From Mycolicibacterium iranicum (GTDB taxonomy: Bacteria > Actinomycetota > Actinomycetes > Mycobacteriales > Mycobacteriaceae), in NCBI RefSeq assembly GCF_002101705.1, contig NZ_LQPC01000029.1:124001-188000 (forward strand): a stretch of DNA of 64,000 nt. The letters run 5' to 3'. The notes beneath the pieces were generated by a model, which searched no databases, was not told the DNA's origin, and was given only the letters and a program-made list of their open reading frames with translations. Below, one piece after another: positions 33,857 to 43,017 of the stretch. How positions within the stretch are numbered: the first letter of the stretch is position 1; each line of letters starts with the position of its first letter. Position numbers and translations under genes: made by a program.

Positions 33857-34624
33857 CTACTTGGGGGCGAAGCGCTGCCCGGCGTCCAGTCGCAGACACT
33901 GGCCGTTGAGCATCGGATTCTCGACGATCGCGATCGCCAGCTTGGCGTACTCCTCGGGCTTGCCGAGGCGCTTGGGGAACGCCGCATCCTTGGTGAGCAC
34001 GGTGGCGTACTCGTCCGGGATACCTTCGGTGAGGCCGGTGGCGAACAAGCTCGGGGCGATCGCGAGCGCACGGATGCCGAGGCTGCCCAAATCGCGAGCC
34101 ATGGTCAGGCACATGCCGGCGATGGCCGCCTTGGAGGCCGTGTAGGCCAGCTGACCGATCTGGCCTTCGAACGCCGCGATCGACGCCGTGTTGATGATGA
34201 CACCTCGCTCCTCGGCCTCGTCATCGACCGGGTCGTTCTTCGACATGTGCCACGCAGCCAATCTGCTGACGTTGAAGGTGCCGATCAGATTCAAGTCGAT
34301 GCTCTTGCGGAAAGAGTCCAGGCTGTGCGGCCCGTCCTTCTTGACGGTGCGCTCAGCAATGCCGCCACCGGCGGTGGTGACGGCGATGTGCAGCCCACCG
34401 AGACCCTCGACCGCGGCGTTGATCACGGATTCTGCGCCGTCGAAGTCGGTGATGTCGACCTCGTGGAATGTGCCACCGATCTGATCGGCGACTTCCTTGC
34501 CCTTGGACTGCGGACGGTCCAGGATGGCCACGCTCGCGCCGCGCTTGGCCAAAGCCTCCGCGGTCGCCCGCCCAAAGCCTGACGCACCACCGACGACGAT
34601 GGCCTTCTTGCCCTCGATCTCCAT
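33857..34624 (-). CDS. Short-chain dehydrogenase, 3-hydroxyacyl-CoA dehydrogenase-like
   Basis: A 255-residue SDR of the HSD17B10 (type II 3-hydroxyacyl-CoA dehydrogenase) group. VVGGASGFGRAT is the cofactor loop, the Asp in AILDRPQ after strand 2 indicates NAD, and the catalytic Ser, Tyr and Lys are in NTASIAAF and YTASKAAI. The C-terminal MLNGQCLRLDAGQRF is the tetramer-forming family end. Likely role: beta-oxidation of branched or sterol-derived acyl-CoAs. ATG 34624 follows an AAAGGGAGTAG stretch. Confidence 0.88.
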   Translation of the reverse strand: MEIEGKKAIVVGGASGFGRATAEALAKRGASVAILDRPQSKGKEVADQIGGTFHEVDITDFDGAESVINAAVEGLGGLHIAVTTAGGGIAERTVKKDGPHSLDSFRKSIDLNLIGTFNVSRLAAWHMSKNDPVDDEAEERGVIINTASIAAFEGQIGQLAYTASKAAIAGMCLTMARDLGSLGIRALAIAPSLFATGLTEGIPDEYATVLTKDAAFPKRLGKPEEYAKLAIAIVENPMLNGQCLRLDAGQRFAPK

Positions 34625-34741
34625 CTACTCCCTTTCGCCAACTTTCCAATACATGGACGATCTGTAAAGCCCACATGCAACCTAGCCGATGACATCTTTC
34701 GGTAAGGATTTCGGGTTATCCACACCGGTAACTTGGGCGGT

Positions 34742-36259
34742 ATGACGACTCTCGGTGCCAAGGCGATGGGCGGCGTCGCCGCGGCAGCGGTGGCCGTCGG
34801 CGTGGCCCAGCTGGTAGGCGCCGCCTTCGGTCCCGAAGCCGACGTACGCACCGCGGTCGGCTCATCGGTCATCGAACTAACCCCAGGCCCCGTCAAAGAG
34901 TGGGCCATCGACACGTTCGGCACCGCGGACAAGCTCTTCCTGTCGGTCATGGTCCTCCTGACGATTGCCGTGATCGCCGCGCTGGCGGGGATGGCCGAGT
35001 CCAAACGCAGACCGATCGGCAGCACGGCGATCGTGGCGGCCGGCGGCGTGGGGTGCGCCGCGGTGCTGTCGCGCGCCGGGGCGACCCTGCTCGACATCGT
35101 GCCCACGCTGGTCGGCGCGGCGTGTGGGGTGGCGGTCCTGCGCTTCCTGGTCTCAGGCCGGTTCGATGAGGAGCGAGACGAACGCGACACGGACCCGGGC
35201 AGACGACTGTCCCTCATGACACTCGGGTTGCTCGGCGTGGGCGTGGCCAGCGGTGTCGTCGGTGTCGTGATCAGCCGGCTGACGTCCTCGGTGGCAGGCG
35301 ACCGCGACGCGTTCGCACTTCCCCGAATCGACACGCCGGCACCGCCCATCCCGGATTCGGTGCAGCCACAAGGCGTCGCGCTGCCCTCGTTCGTCACGAG
35401 CAACGACGATTTCTACCGTATCGACACCGCGTTGTCGGTACCGCAGCTCAGCCGCACGGACTGGCAGTTGCGAATCCACGGCATGGTCGACCGAGAGGTC
35501 ATTCTCCGCTACGAGGACCTGGACCGGTTCGAGGTCGTCGAGAAAGTGGTGACCCTGACGTGTGTCTCCAATCCCGTTGGGGGTGACTTGATCTCGAACG
35601 CGGTCTGGACCGGTTACCGGGTCAAGGACATCCTGGCCGAGGCCGGCGTGCGCTCCGATGCCGACATGGTGCTGTCGATGTCTGTCGACGGATGGACCGC
35701 AGGCACCCCGGTAGAGGCGCTCACCGGCGAGGACGCGCTGCTCGCGGTCGGCATGAACGGCGAGCCGCTGCCGATCGAACACGGGTACCCCGCCCGCCTG
35801 GTGGTGCCGGGCTTATACGGATACGTCTCGGCGACCAAGTGGGTCACAGACTTGGAGCTCACTCGGTTCGACCGCGCGGAGGCGTACTGGACGCGGCTGG
35901 GCTGGTCGCCGCGAGGTCCGATCAAGACAGAGTCGCGCATCGACATTCCCCGCAGCGGTGAGGACGTCGCACTCGGACCTGTGACGTTCGGGGGTGTCGC
36001 GTGGGCGCAGAACCGCGGCGTGCGCAACGTCGAGGTACAGATCGATGACGGCCCATGGGAGCAGGCGGCGCTGGGCGACAGTTACTCCGGGGACACCTGG
36101 CGGTTGTGGAGCTTCCCGTGGGAGGCCCGCGAGACCGGGTTCCACAAGATCACGGTCCGCGCCACCGACAACTCCGGCTACACGCAGACCTCGGAACGGG
36201 TCGACCCTGTCCCTGACGGCGCAACCGGCTGGCATTCCATCACCTTCGCCGTCAGGTGA
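34742..36259 (+). CDS. Membrane-anchored sulfite-oxidase-type molybdopterin enzyme
   Basis: A 505-residue protein. Residues 1-170 carry four to five transmembrane helices. Residues about 215-395 form the oxidoreductase molybdopterin domain with the molybdenum-ligating C274 in TLTCVSN, and GYPARLVVPGLYG further on. A C-terminal Mo-co dimerisation domain (EVQIDDGPWEQA) completes it. The layout matches mycobacterial Rv0218-type proteins. Its active site would face the outside. It does not carry a heme domain. ATG 34742 preferred over TTG 34733. Confidence 0.88.
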   Translation: MTTLGAKAMGGVAAAAVAVGVAQLVGAAFGPEADVRTAVGSSVIELTPGPVKEWAIDTFGTADKLFLSVMVLLTIAVIAALAGMAESKRRPIGSTAIVAAGGVGCAAVLSRAGATLLDIVPTLVGAACGVAVLRFLVSGRFDEERDERDTDPGRRLSLMTLGLLGVGVASGVVGVVISRLTSSVAGDRDAFALPRIDTPAPPIPDSVQPQGVALPSFVTSNDDFYRIDTALSVPQLSRTDWQLRIHGMVDREVILRYEDLDRFEVVEKVVTLTCVSNPVGGDLISNAVWTGYRVKDILAEAGVRSDADMVLSMSVDGWTAGTPVEALTGEDALLAVGMNGEPLPIEHGYPARLVVPGLYGYVSATKWVTDLELTRFDRAEAYWTRLGWSPRGPIKTESRIDIPRSGEDVALGPVTFGGVAWAQNRGVRNVEVQIDDGPWEQAALGDSYSGDTWRLWSFPWEARETGFHKITVRATDNSGYTQTSERVDPVPDGATGWHSITFAVR

Positions 36260-36289
36260 CATGTCGGCGGCGCATGCCAAAGTGGTGAC

Positions 36290-37825
36290 GTGCTGCTGAT
36301 CGATGTCGCCCGCACCTCCGCCGAGGTCGCGGCCACGTCAGCGCGCCTGGCGAAGATCGCCCGGATTGCCGACGTACTGCGGCTGGCCGACGACGGGGAC
36401 GACGTACGAGTCGTGGTGTCGTGGCTGTCGGGTGAGCTCACGCAGCGCCAGATCGGGGTCGGCTGGGCATCGCTGCGCTCCGTACCGGAGCCTGCGGCCG
36501 AGCCGTCGCTGATGGTCGCCGACATCGACGCCAGGTTCGGTGAGATCGGCCGTACGACGGGCAAGGGCTCGCAGGCACGCCGCACGGAACTGCTCGCCGC
36601 GCTGTTCGCCGCAGCGACCGATGTCGAGCAGACCTTCCTGCGCCGCTTGCTCGGCGGGGAGCTGCGCCAGGGCGCGCTTATCGGCGTGATGGCCGATGCT
36701 GTCGCCAAAGCGGCCGAGTTGCCTGCCGCCGCGGTGCGCAGAGCCGCGATGTTGGGCGGTGACCTGCCCGCGGTGGCCGCCGCCGCGCTGGCGGGCGGAG
36801 AGAGCGCGCTCGAGCAGTTCACGCTGCAGGCGGGCAAGCCGGTCGGGCCGATGCTGGCCCAGACCGCGACCGGCGTCGCCGACGCTCTGGAACGGCTCGG
36901 CGGCACCGCAATGTTCGAGGCGAAGCTCGACGGCGCCCGCGTGCAGATTCACCGCCGCGGCGAGTCGGTGTCGATCTTCACGCGCAGCCTCGACGACGTC
37001 ACCGCGCGCCTGCCTGAGGTGGTCGAGGCGTCCCTGGCGCTCCCGGTCACGGATCTCATCGCCGACGCCGAGGCGATCGCGTTGAGAGCCGACGGGCGTC
37101 CGCACCGATTCCAGATCACCGCGAGCCGATTCGGGCGACGCGGCGGGATCTCGGAGGGACATAACCAGAAGCTGTCGGTGTTCTTCTTCGACCTCCTCCA
37201 CGTCGACGGCGTCGACCTGCTCGATCTCCCGGCGGCAGACCGCATCGCCAAACTCGACGCGATCGTGCCGGCCACCCAGCGCGTCGACCGCCTGGTCACG
37301 TCGGATTCCGAACGCGCGCAAGCCTTTCTCGACACCACGCTGGCCGCCGGCCACGAAGGGGTGATGGCGAAGTCGCGTACAGCGCCTTATGAGGCCGGCC
37401 GGCGTGGCGCCGGGTGGCTGAAGGTCAAGCCCGTCCACACCCTCGACCTCGTGGTACTCGCGGTCGAGTGGGGTTCTGGGCGACGCACGGGCAAGCTGTC
37501 CAACATTCATCTCGGCGCCCGCGACCCCGAAACCGGGGGTTTCGTGATGCTCGGCAAGACGTTCAAGGGCATGACCGACGAGATGCTGGCCTGGCAGACC
37601 GACAGGTTTCTGGAGATCGCGGACGGACCGACCGACAGTTACGTCGTCAAGGTCCGCCCGGAGCAGGTCGTCGAGATCGCGTTCGACGGATTGCAGACTT
37701 CCACGCGCTATCCCGGCGGTATGGCGCTGCGGTTCGCCAGGGTGCTGCGCTATCGCGGCGACAAAACGGCCGCCGAGGCCGACACCATCGACACCGTGCG
37801 AACGCTCTACGAGCGCGCCAATTGA
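36290..37825 (+). CDS. ligB: ATP-dependent DNA ligase B
   Basis: A 511-residue ATP-dependent DNA ligase. The adenylated lysine is K212 in [14 protein letters not shown]. Further nucleotidyltransferase motifs are [21 protein letters not shown] and AGWLKVKP, followed by an OB domain. The N-terminal DNA-binding domain is present. Length and position (before cstA) match Rv3062. The GTG at 36290 is used. It lies 30 bp after the molybdoenzyme gene on the same strand. Confidence 0.95.
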   Translation: MLLIDVARTSAEVAATSARLAKIARIADVLRLADDGDDVRVVVSWLSGELTQRQIGVGWASLRSVPEPAAEPSLMVADIDARFGEIGRTTGKGSQARRTELLAALFAAATDVEQTFLRRLLGGELRQGALIGVMADAVAKAAELPAAAVRRAAMLGGDLPAVAAAALAGGESALEQFTLQAGKPVGPMLAQTATGVADALERLGGTAMFEAKLDGARVQIHRRGESVSIFTRSLDDVTARLPEVVEASLALPVTDLIADAEAIALRADGRPHRFQITASRFGRRGGISEGHNQKLSVFFFDLLHVDGVDLLDLPAADRIAKLDAIVPATQRVDRLVTSDSERAQAFLDTTLAAGHEGVMAKSRTAPYEAGRRGAGWLKVKPVHTLDLVVLAVEWGSGRRTGKLSNIHLGARDPETGGFVMLGKTFKGMTDEMLAWQTDRFLEIADGPTDSYVVKVRPEQVVEIAFDGLQTSTRYPGGMALRFARVLRYRGDKTAAEADTIDTVRTLYERAN

Positions 37826-37859
37826 CCCTTAGTACGGGGTTTCTGCACATCCTGTGAAC

Positions 37860-37879
37860 GTCCGATGACAGTATCGGAC
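37860..37879. promoter_or_regulatory. Inverted repeat in the cstA promoter region
   Basis: GTCCGAT-GACAGT-ATCGGAC, perfect 7-bp arms, 46 bp before the cstA start. Possible operator; no regulator can be named. Confidence 0.35.
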
Positions 37880-37925
37880 ACGGCAGGAAACACAGTCGAG
37901 CCGACGAGGGAGAGACTGAGCGATC

Positions 37926-40232
37926 ATGGCCATACCCACCGCCGCGTCATCGGAGCGATTCGAAGAGGTCGACGGCGACATCACCTATATACGCACGGAC
38001 AAAGACCTGCCGCCGGTGGCGATCATCGACCGCTCGCCGATCACCACCAAACACAAGATCATTTTTGCGGTCGTCGCGGTGCTCGGCGCGATCGCGTGGG
38101 CGATGATCGCCTTGTTCCGCGGCGAGACAGTCAACGCGGTCTGGTTCGTCATCGCCGCGTTCTGCACCTACGTGATCGGATTCCGGTTCTACGCGCGGCT
38201 GATCGAGATGAAGGTCGTCAAGCCGCGCGACGACAATGCCACGCCGGCAGAGGTTTTCGAGAACGGCACCGACTACATGCCCACCGACCGGCGGGTGCTC
38301 TACGGGCACCACTTCGCCGCGATCGCCGGGGCGGGACCGCTCGTCGGTCCGGTCCTGGCGACCCAGATGGGTTATCTGCCAGGCGCGATCTGGATCATCA
38401 TCGGCGCCGTCGTCGCCGGATGCGTGCAGGACTACCTGGTGCTGTCGATCTCGGTGCGGCGCCGGGGCCGTTCCCTGGGCCAGATGGCGCGCGACGAGCT
38501 CGGTGTCGTCGGCGGCGTCGCGGCGATCGTCGGCGTGCTGGTGATCATGGTGATCCTGCTCGCGGTGCTCGCGCTCGTCGTTGTCAACGCGCTCTCCGAG
38601 AGCCCGTGGGGCGTCTTCTCGATCGCGATGACGATCCCGATCGCGATCTTCATGGGCCTGTATCTGCGCTTCCTGCGGCCCGGCCGCGTCTCCGAGGTCT
38701 CGCTGATCGGCGTGGCCCTGCTGCTGCTCGCGGTCGTGGCGGGCGGCTGGGTGGCCGAAACGTCCTGGGGTGTCGAGTGGTTCACGCTGTCGAAGGTGGC
38801 CCTGTCGTGGTGCATCATCATCTACGGCCTCGCGGCGTCGGTGCTGCCGGTGTGGCTGCTGCTCGCCCCGCGCGATTACCTGTCGACGTTCATGAAGGTC
38901 GGCACCATCGCGTTACTCGCGGTCGGCATCCTGTTGGCCCGCCCTGTGATGGAAGCCCCCGCTATCTCGTCGTTCGCCAGTAGCGGCACGGGGCCGGTCT
39001 TCGCGGGTTCGCTGTTCCCGTTCCTGTTCATCACCATCGCGTGCGGCGCGCTGTCGGGTTTCCACTCACTGATCTCGTCTGGCACCACCCCGAAGCTGCT
39101 CGAAAAAGAAAGCCAGATGCGGCTCATCGGGTACGGCGGCATGCTGACCGAGTCGTTCGTCGCGATCATGGCGTTGATCACCGCGGCAATCCTCAACCAG
39201 CATCTGTACTTCGCGATGAACGCTCCGGCCGCGTCGACCGGAACCACTGCCCAGAGCGCCGCCGACTACGTCAACGGACTCGGCCTCTCGGGTGACCCGA
39301 TCACCGCGCAGGAGATCGACGATGCCGCCAAGGGCGTCGGCGAGAGTTCCATCGTGTCCCGAACCGGCGGTGCTCCGACGCTGGCCTTCGGAATGTCGGA
39401 AGTCCTGCACAAGGTGTTCGGTGGTGAAGCTCTCAAAGCGTTCTGGTACCACTTCGCGATCATGTTCGAGGCCCTGTTCATCCTGACCACTGTCGACGCG
39501 GGCACCCGCGTCGCGCGATTCATGCTCTCCGACGGTCTCGGTAATCTCGGCGGACCGCTCAAGAAGTTGCAGAACCCCAGCTGGCGCGTCGGCGCGTGGA
39601 TCTGCAGCGTCATCGTTGTTGCCGCGTGGGGGTCCATTTTGCTGATGGGCGTCACCGACCCGCTCGGTGGCATCAACACTCTCTTCCCGCTGTTCGGCAT
39701 CGCCAACCAGCTGCTGGCCGCGATCGCGCTCACGGTGGTGACCGTGGTAATCATCAAACGCGGACTGCTGAAATGGGCGTGGATACCCGGGATTCCGCTG
39801 CTGTGGGATCTCGTCGTCACGATGACGGCGTCATGGCAGAAGATCTTCTCGGGAGACCCGAAGGTCGGGTACTGGACTCAGCACTTCCAATACCGCAACG
39901 CCAGGGACGCGGGCCAGACCAGCTTCGGGGCGGCCAAGGATGCCGGCCAGCTCGACGCCGTCATCCGCAATACCTTCATCCAGGGCACACTGTCGATCAT
40001 CTTCGCCGTACTCGTCGTCGTCGTTTTCGTGGCCGGAGTCATGGTGGCGCTCAGAGCCATTCGAGGCACGGGAACGCCTCTCGCCGAAGATGCCCCGGTA
40101 CCGTCACGCATGTTCGCCCCGTCGGGCATGTTGATGACCAAGGCGGAGAAGGAGGTGCAGAGACAATGGGATTCACAAACGGACGCGCACGCCAGGCCCT
40201 CGGTCAGGTCGGGTGGTACTGGAAGTCACTGA
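37926..40232 (+). CDS. cstA: Carbon starvation protein CstA (peptide/pyruvate transporter family)
   Basis: A 768-residue inner-membrane transporter with about 16-18 helices. YGHHFAAIAGAGPLVGPVLA (about residues 118-137) is the CstA signature. FHSLISSGTTPK and FEALFILTTVDAGTR are further conserved parts. In E. coli the family (CstA, BtsT) takes up pyruvate and peptides and works with the small protein YbdD/YjiX. Here the next gene encodes such a protein. ATG 37926. Same position as Rv3063 after ligB. Confidence 0.95.
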   Translation: MAIPTAASSERFEEVDGDITYIRTDKDLPPVAIIDRSPITTKHKIIFAVVAVLGAIAWAMIALFRGETVNAVWFVIAAFCTYVIGFRFYARLIEMKVVKPRDDNATPAEVFENGTDYMPTDRRVLYGHHFAAIAGAGPLVGPVLATQMGYLPGAIWIIIGAVVAGCVQDYLVLSISVRRRGRSLGQMARDELGVVGGVAAIVGVLVIMVILLAVLALVVVNALSESPWGVFSIAMTIPIAIFMGLYLRFLRPGRVSEVSLIGVALLLLAVVAGGWVAETSWGVEWFTLSKVALSWCIIIYGLAASVLPVWLLLAPRDYLSTFMKVGTIALLAVGILLARPVMEAPAISSFASSGTGPVFAGSLFPFLFITIACGALSGFHSLISSGTTPKLLEKESQMRLIGYGGMLTESFVAIMALITAAILNQHLYFAMNAPAASTGTTAQSAADYVNGLGLSGDPITAQEIDDAAKGVGESSIVSRTGGAPTLAFGMSEVLHKVFGGEALKAFWYHFAIMFEALFILTTVDAGTRVARFMLSDGLGNLGGPLKKLQNPSWRVGAWICSVIVVAAWGSILLMGVTDPLGGINTLFPLFGIANQLLAAIALTVVTVVIIKRGLLKWAWIPGIPLLWDLVVTMTASWQKIFSGDPKVGYWTQHFQYRNARDAGQTSFGAAKDAGQLDAVIRNTFIQGTLSIIFAVLVVVVFVAGVMVALRAIRGTGTPLAEDAPVPSRMFAPSGMLMTKAEKEVQRQWDSQTDAHARPSVRSGGTGSH

Positions 40233-40369
40233 TGGGTGACAACCACTACCAGCGCTACCTCGAGCACCACGCCAGGACCCACGCCGAAGAAGAGGCGATG
40301 TCCGAACGCGAGTACTGGCGGCACCGTCACGCCGCGGCGGACGCCAATCCGGGCGCCCGCTGCTGCTGA
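40166..40369 (+). CDS. YbdD/YjiX-family small protein
   Basis: A 67-residue protein with QVGWYWKSLMGDNHYQRYLEHH and a C-terminal cysteine pair GARCC, as in YbdD/YjiX. These are required for transport by their CstA/BtsT partner. The gene overlaps the 3' end of cstA by 67 bp in another frame, with a strong Shine-Dalgarno AAGGAGGT inside cstA. It would be missed if overlap were not allowed. Confidence 0.85.
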   Translation: MGFTNGRARQALGQVGWYWKSLMGDNHYQRYLEHHARTHAEEEAMSEREYWRHRHAAADANPGARCC

Positions 40370-40379
40370 CCGTCGCGCT

Positions 40380-40400
40380 AAACTGTTGGCCATACGGTAA
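40380..40400. promoter_or_regulatory. Weak candidate copy of the island operator, upstream of the amidohydrolase
   Basis: AACTGT ... ACGGTA with a 7-bp centre. It agrees at 13 of 21 positions with the reverse complement of the perfect site at 54433. It is the weakest of the candidate sites. Confidence 0.3.
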
Positions 40401-40423
40401 GCACCCACAGAACGGGACGGGCC

Positions 40424-41707
40424 ATGAACAAAGACGACATGATCCTGATCAGCGTTGACGACCACGTCGTCGAGCCGCCCGACATGTTCAAAAACCACCT
40501 CCCGAAAAAGTACCTGGATGAGGCGCCGCGGCTGGTGCACAACGAAGATGGCTCGGACACATGGCAATTCCGCGACGTGGTCATCCCGAATGTGGCGTTG
40601 AACGCGGTGGCGGGCCGCCCCAAAGAGGAGTACGGTCTCGAACCTCAGGGGCTCGACGAGATCCGGCCCGGCTGCTGGAAGGTCGACGAGCGGGTCAAGG
40701 ACATGAACGCCGGCGGCATCCTCGGCTCGATCTGTTTCCCGTCGTTCCCCGGCTTCGCGGGACGCCTGTTCGCCACCGAGGATCCGGCGTTCTCGCTGGC
40801 CCTGCTTCAGGCCTACAACGACTGGCATGTCGAGGAGTGGTGCGGCGCCTACCCGGCGCGCTTCATCCCGATGACGCTCCCGGTCATCTGGGACGCCGAA
40901 GCGTGTGGAAAGGAGATCCGCCGCAACGCCGAACGCGGCGTCCACGCGCTGACATTCTCGGAAAATCCGGCCGCCATGGGATATCCGAGCTTTCATGACG
41001 ACTACTGGACGCCGGTATGGGAGGCGCTCGTCGACACCGACACGGTCATGAACGTCCACATCGGCTCGTCGGGCAAGCTCGCCATCACCGCCCCCGACGC
41101 GCCGATGGACGTGATGATCACCCTGCAGCCGATGAACATCGTGCAAGCCGCCGCTGATCTGTTGTGGTCGGCACCGGTGAAGAAGTATCCGGATCTCAAA
41201 ATCGCGCTGTCAGAAGGAGGCACGGGCTGGATCCCCTACTTCCTGGAACGCGCCGACCGCACCTACGAGATGCATTCGACGTGGACGGGGCAGGATTTCG
41301 GGAAGCAGAAGCCCTCCGAGGTGTTCCGGGAGCACTTCCTGACCTGCTTCATCTCCGACCCGGTGGGGGTCACACTGCGCAACGACATCGGCATCGACAA
41401 CATCTGCTGGGAAGCCGACTATCCGCACTCGGATTCGATGTGGCCCAATGCCCCTGAGGAACTCGATGCGGTCCTCAAAGCCCACAACGTCACCGATGAC
41501 GAGATCAACAAGATGACCTACGAGAACGCGATGCGCTGGTACCACTGGGACCCCTTCGCCCACATTCCGAAGGACCAGGCGACCGTCGGGGCGCTGCGCA
41601 AAGCCGCCGAGGGTCACGATGTTTCGATCAGGGCCTTGTCGCACCACGAGAAGGGCACCCGCGGAGACGCGCTGCATGCCGCGGCCCGCGGCAACTCCGG
41701 CGACTGA
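40424..41707 (+). CDS. Amidohydrolase-2 family protein (ACMSD-like)
   Basis: A 427-residue metal-dependent hydrolase/decarboxylase. SVDDHVVEPPDMF at the N-terminus provides the DxH metal site, GSICFPSFPGFA and ENPAAMGYP follow, and WEADYPHSDSMWP near residue 335 carries the late Asp. It belongs to the ACMSD/amidohydrolase-2 superfamily common in mycobacterial lipid and aromatic catabolism. Reaction unknown: hydrolysis, hydration or decarboxylation. ATG 40424. First gene of the catabolic island. Confidence 0.85.
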   Translation: MNKDDMILISVDDHVVEPPDMFKNHLPKKYLDEAPRLVHNEDGSDTWQFRDVVIPNVALNAVAGRPKEEYGLEPQGLDEIRPGCWKVDERVKDMNAGGILGSICFPSFPGFAGRLFATEDPAFSLALLQAYNDWHVEEWCGAYPARFIPMTLPVIWDAEACGKEIRRNAERGVHALTFSENPAAMGYPSFHDDYWTPVWEALVDTDTVMNVHIGSSGKLAITAPDAPMDVMITLQPMNIVQAAADLLWSAPVKKYPDLKIALSEGGTGWIPYFLERADRTYEMHSTWTGQDFGKQKPSEVFREHFLTCFISDPVGVTLRNDIGIDNICWEADYPHSDSMWPNAPEELDAVLKAHNVTDDEINKMTYENAMRWYHWDPFAHIPKDQATVGALRKAAEGHDVSIRALSHHEKGTRGDALHAAARGNSGD

Positions 41708-41781
41708 TCAACCGCCGAAACTGCATTCCGCGCGGCACTTCGCGCGAAATGGTCACGCGGAATGCAGTTTCGGCGGGATCA
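41705..41781. terminator. Long inverted repeat between convergent genes (repeat copy 1)
   Basis: Perfect 21-bp arms starting CCGCCGAAACTG (41712-41732) and ending CAGTTTCGGCGG (41756-41776), extended by TGATC/GATCA with a 2-nt bulge. The stops of both convergent genes lie in the outer stem. The arms recur almost exactly at 58627-58693. Likely bidirectional terminator. Confidence 0.8.
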
Positions 41782-43017
41782 GCCACTCAGCGAGTAACGG
41801 ATCGGGAGGTGTTTGAGCCCGCCGACGAAAATCGTCGCGGTGTGCTCGGGCGCGCCTGCGAGCTCCACCGACTTCAGCCGGGGCAGCAGCTCTGCGTAAA
41901 AGCTGTTGATCTCCATGCGCGCGAGTGCCGCGCCCAAACAGAAGTGCACGCCGTAGCCGAACGCCACGTGTTTGTTGGGATCTCTGCCGACATCGAACCG
42001 GAACGGGTCGGCGAAGACGTCCTCGTCGCGATTTCCCGACGGGTAGGACAGCAGCACCGACTCGCCCGCCCCAATGGGCACGTCTCGAATGACGGTGTCC
42101 TGCTGTGCGGTTCGCATGAACTCCTTGACCGGGGTGACCCAGCGGATCATCTCCTCGACCGCCAACGGGAGCAGCTCCAGATTCTGTTGGAGCCGCTGCA
42201 GCTGGTCGGGGTTCTCGCACAGCGCCTGAAGCCCGCCGGAGATTGTCGCGCTGGTGGTGTCGTGCCCTGCCGTTGCCACGATCAGGTAGTAGGACACCGT
42301 GTCTATGTCGGACAACGGTTCGCCGTCGATGCGGGCGTTGGCGATCGCCGATGCGAGGTCCTCGGTGGGCTGCGCGCGCCGCGCGGCGGTGATGTCGTTG
42401 AAGTAGGTGAACATGTCGAACAGCGCGAGCCCTCGCTCTTCCATCGTCACGCCGCGCTGCAGTTCGGCGTCGTCGTTGCCGAACAGCTCCTGGGTGTAGG
42501 TCAGCATGCGGGGGAAGTCGGACTCCGGGATGCCGAGCAGCGACATGATGACGTAGAGGGGGAAGTTGACCGCCACCTCCTGCACGAAGTCGCACTCACC
42601 GCCGCGGTCGGCCATCTGGTCGACGAACGACTTGGCCAGCTCGTCGACGCGAACCTTCAACGCGCGCATGGCCTTCGGCCGGAACCAGTCGGCTCCGATC
42701 GCCCGGATCTTGCGATGCTGGGGGTCGTCCATGTGGATCAGCGTGCTGATCGCCATGGCCGCGTGCTGCGCATCACCCTCGGCCGTGGTGAGCACCGGCC
42801 TCGGCGAGTTGGTGAAGGTCGCGTTGTCACGCTCGATGGCCATGATGTCAGCGTGCTTGGTGATCGCCCAGAACGGGTTGTACCCCTCGGCGTCGACCCA
42901 CGACACGGGCGCGTTGGCCCGCAGGTGTCGCATTGCCGCATGCAGTCGCTGTTCGTCGGCGTATGCGGTCGGGTCGGCGAAGACCTTGCCCGCCTCGTCG
43001 GCTACTCGCACGGTCAT
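41779..43017 (-). CDS. Cytochrome P450
   Basis: A 412-residue bacterial class I P450. Heme Cys360 lies in FGYGVHFCLGAALARME, the I-helix is ATAGHDTTSA, and the ExxR is EEMIRW. It resembles sterol/terpenoid-hydroxylating actinobacterial families (CYP125/142/linalool-type). The redox partners are not in the window. ATG 43017 overlaps the stop of the upstream LLM gene (ATGA). Confidence 0.92.
   Translation of the reverse strand: MTVRVADEAGKVFADPTAYADEQRLHAAMRHLRANAPVSWVDAEGYNPFWAITKHADIMAIERDNATFTNSPRPVLTTAEGDAQHAAMAISTLIHMDDPQHRKIRAIGADWFRPKAMRALKVRVDELAKSFVDQMADRGGECDFVQEVAVNFPLYVIMSLLGIPESDFPRMLTYTQELFGNDDAELQRGVTMEERGLALFDMFTYFNDITAARRAQPTEDLASAIANARIDGEPLSDIDTVSYYLIVATAGHDTTSATISGGLQALCENPDQLQRLQQNLELLPLAVEEMIRWVTPVKEFMRTAQQDTVIRDVPIGAGESVLLSYPSGNRDEDVFADPFRFDVGRDPNKHVAFGYGVHFCLGAALARMEINSFYAELLPRLKSVELAGAPEHTATIFVGGLKHLPIRYSLSG

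Noticed and set aside
34716..34724. TTATCCACA, a perfect DnaA-box consensus
   Set aside because: It is single, in an ordinary promoter region, far from dnaA/dnaN; one 9-mer is expected by chance and gives no evidence for an origin.
37854..37874. ACAGTAT half-site in the cstA promoter as another island operator
   Set aside because: Only the right half matches; the left half does not, and the local perfect repeat GTCCGAT/ATCGGAC is better explained on its own.
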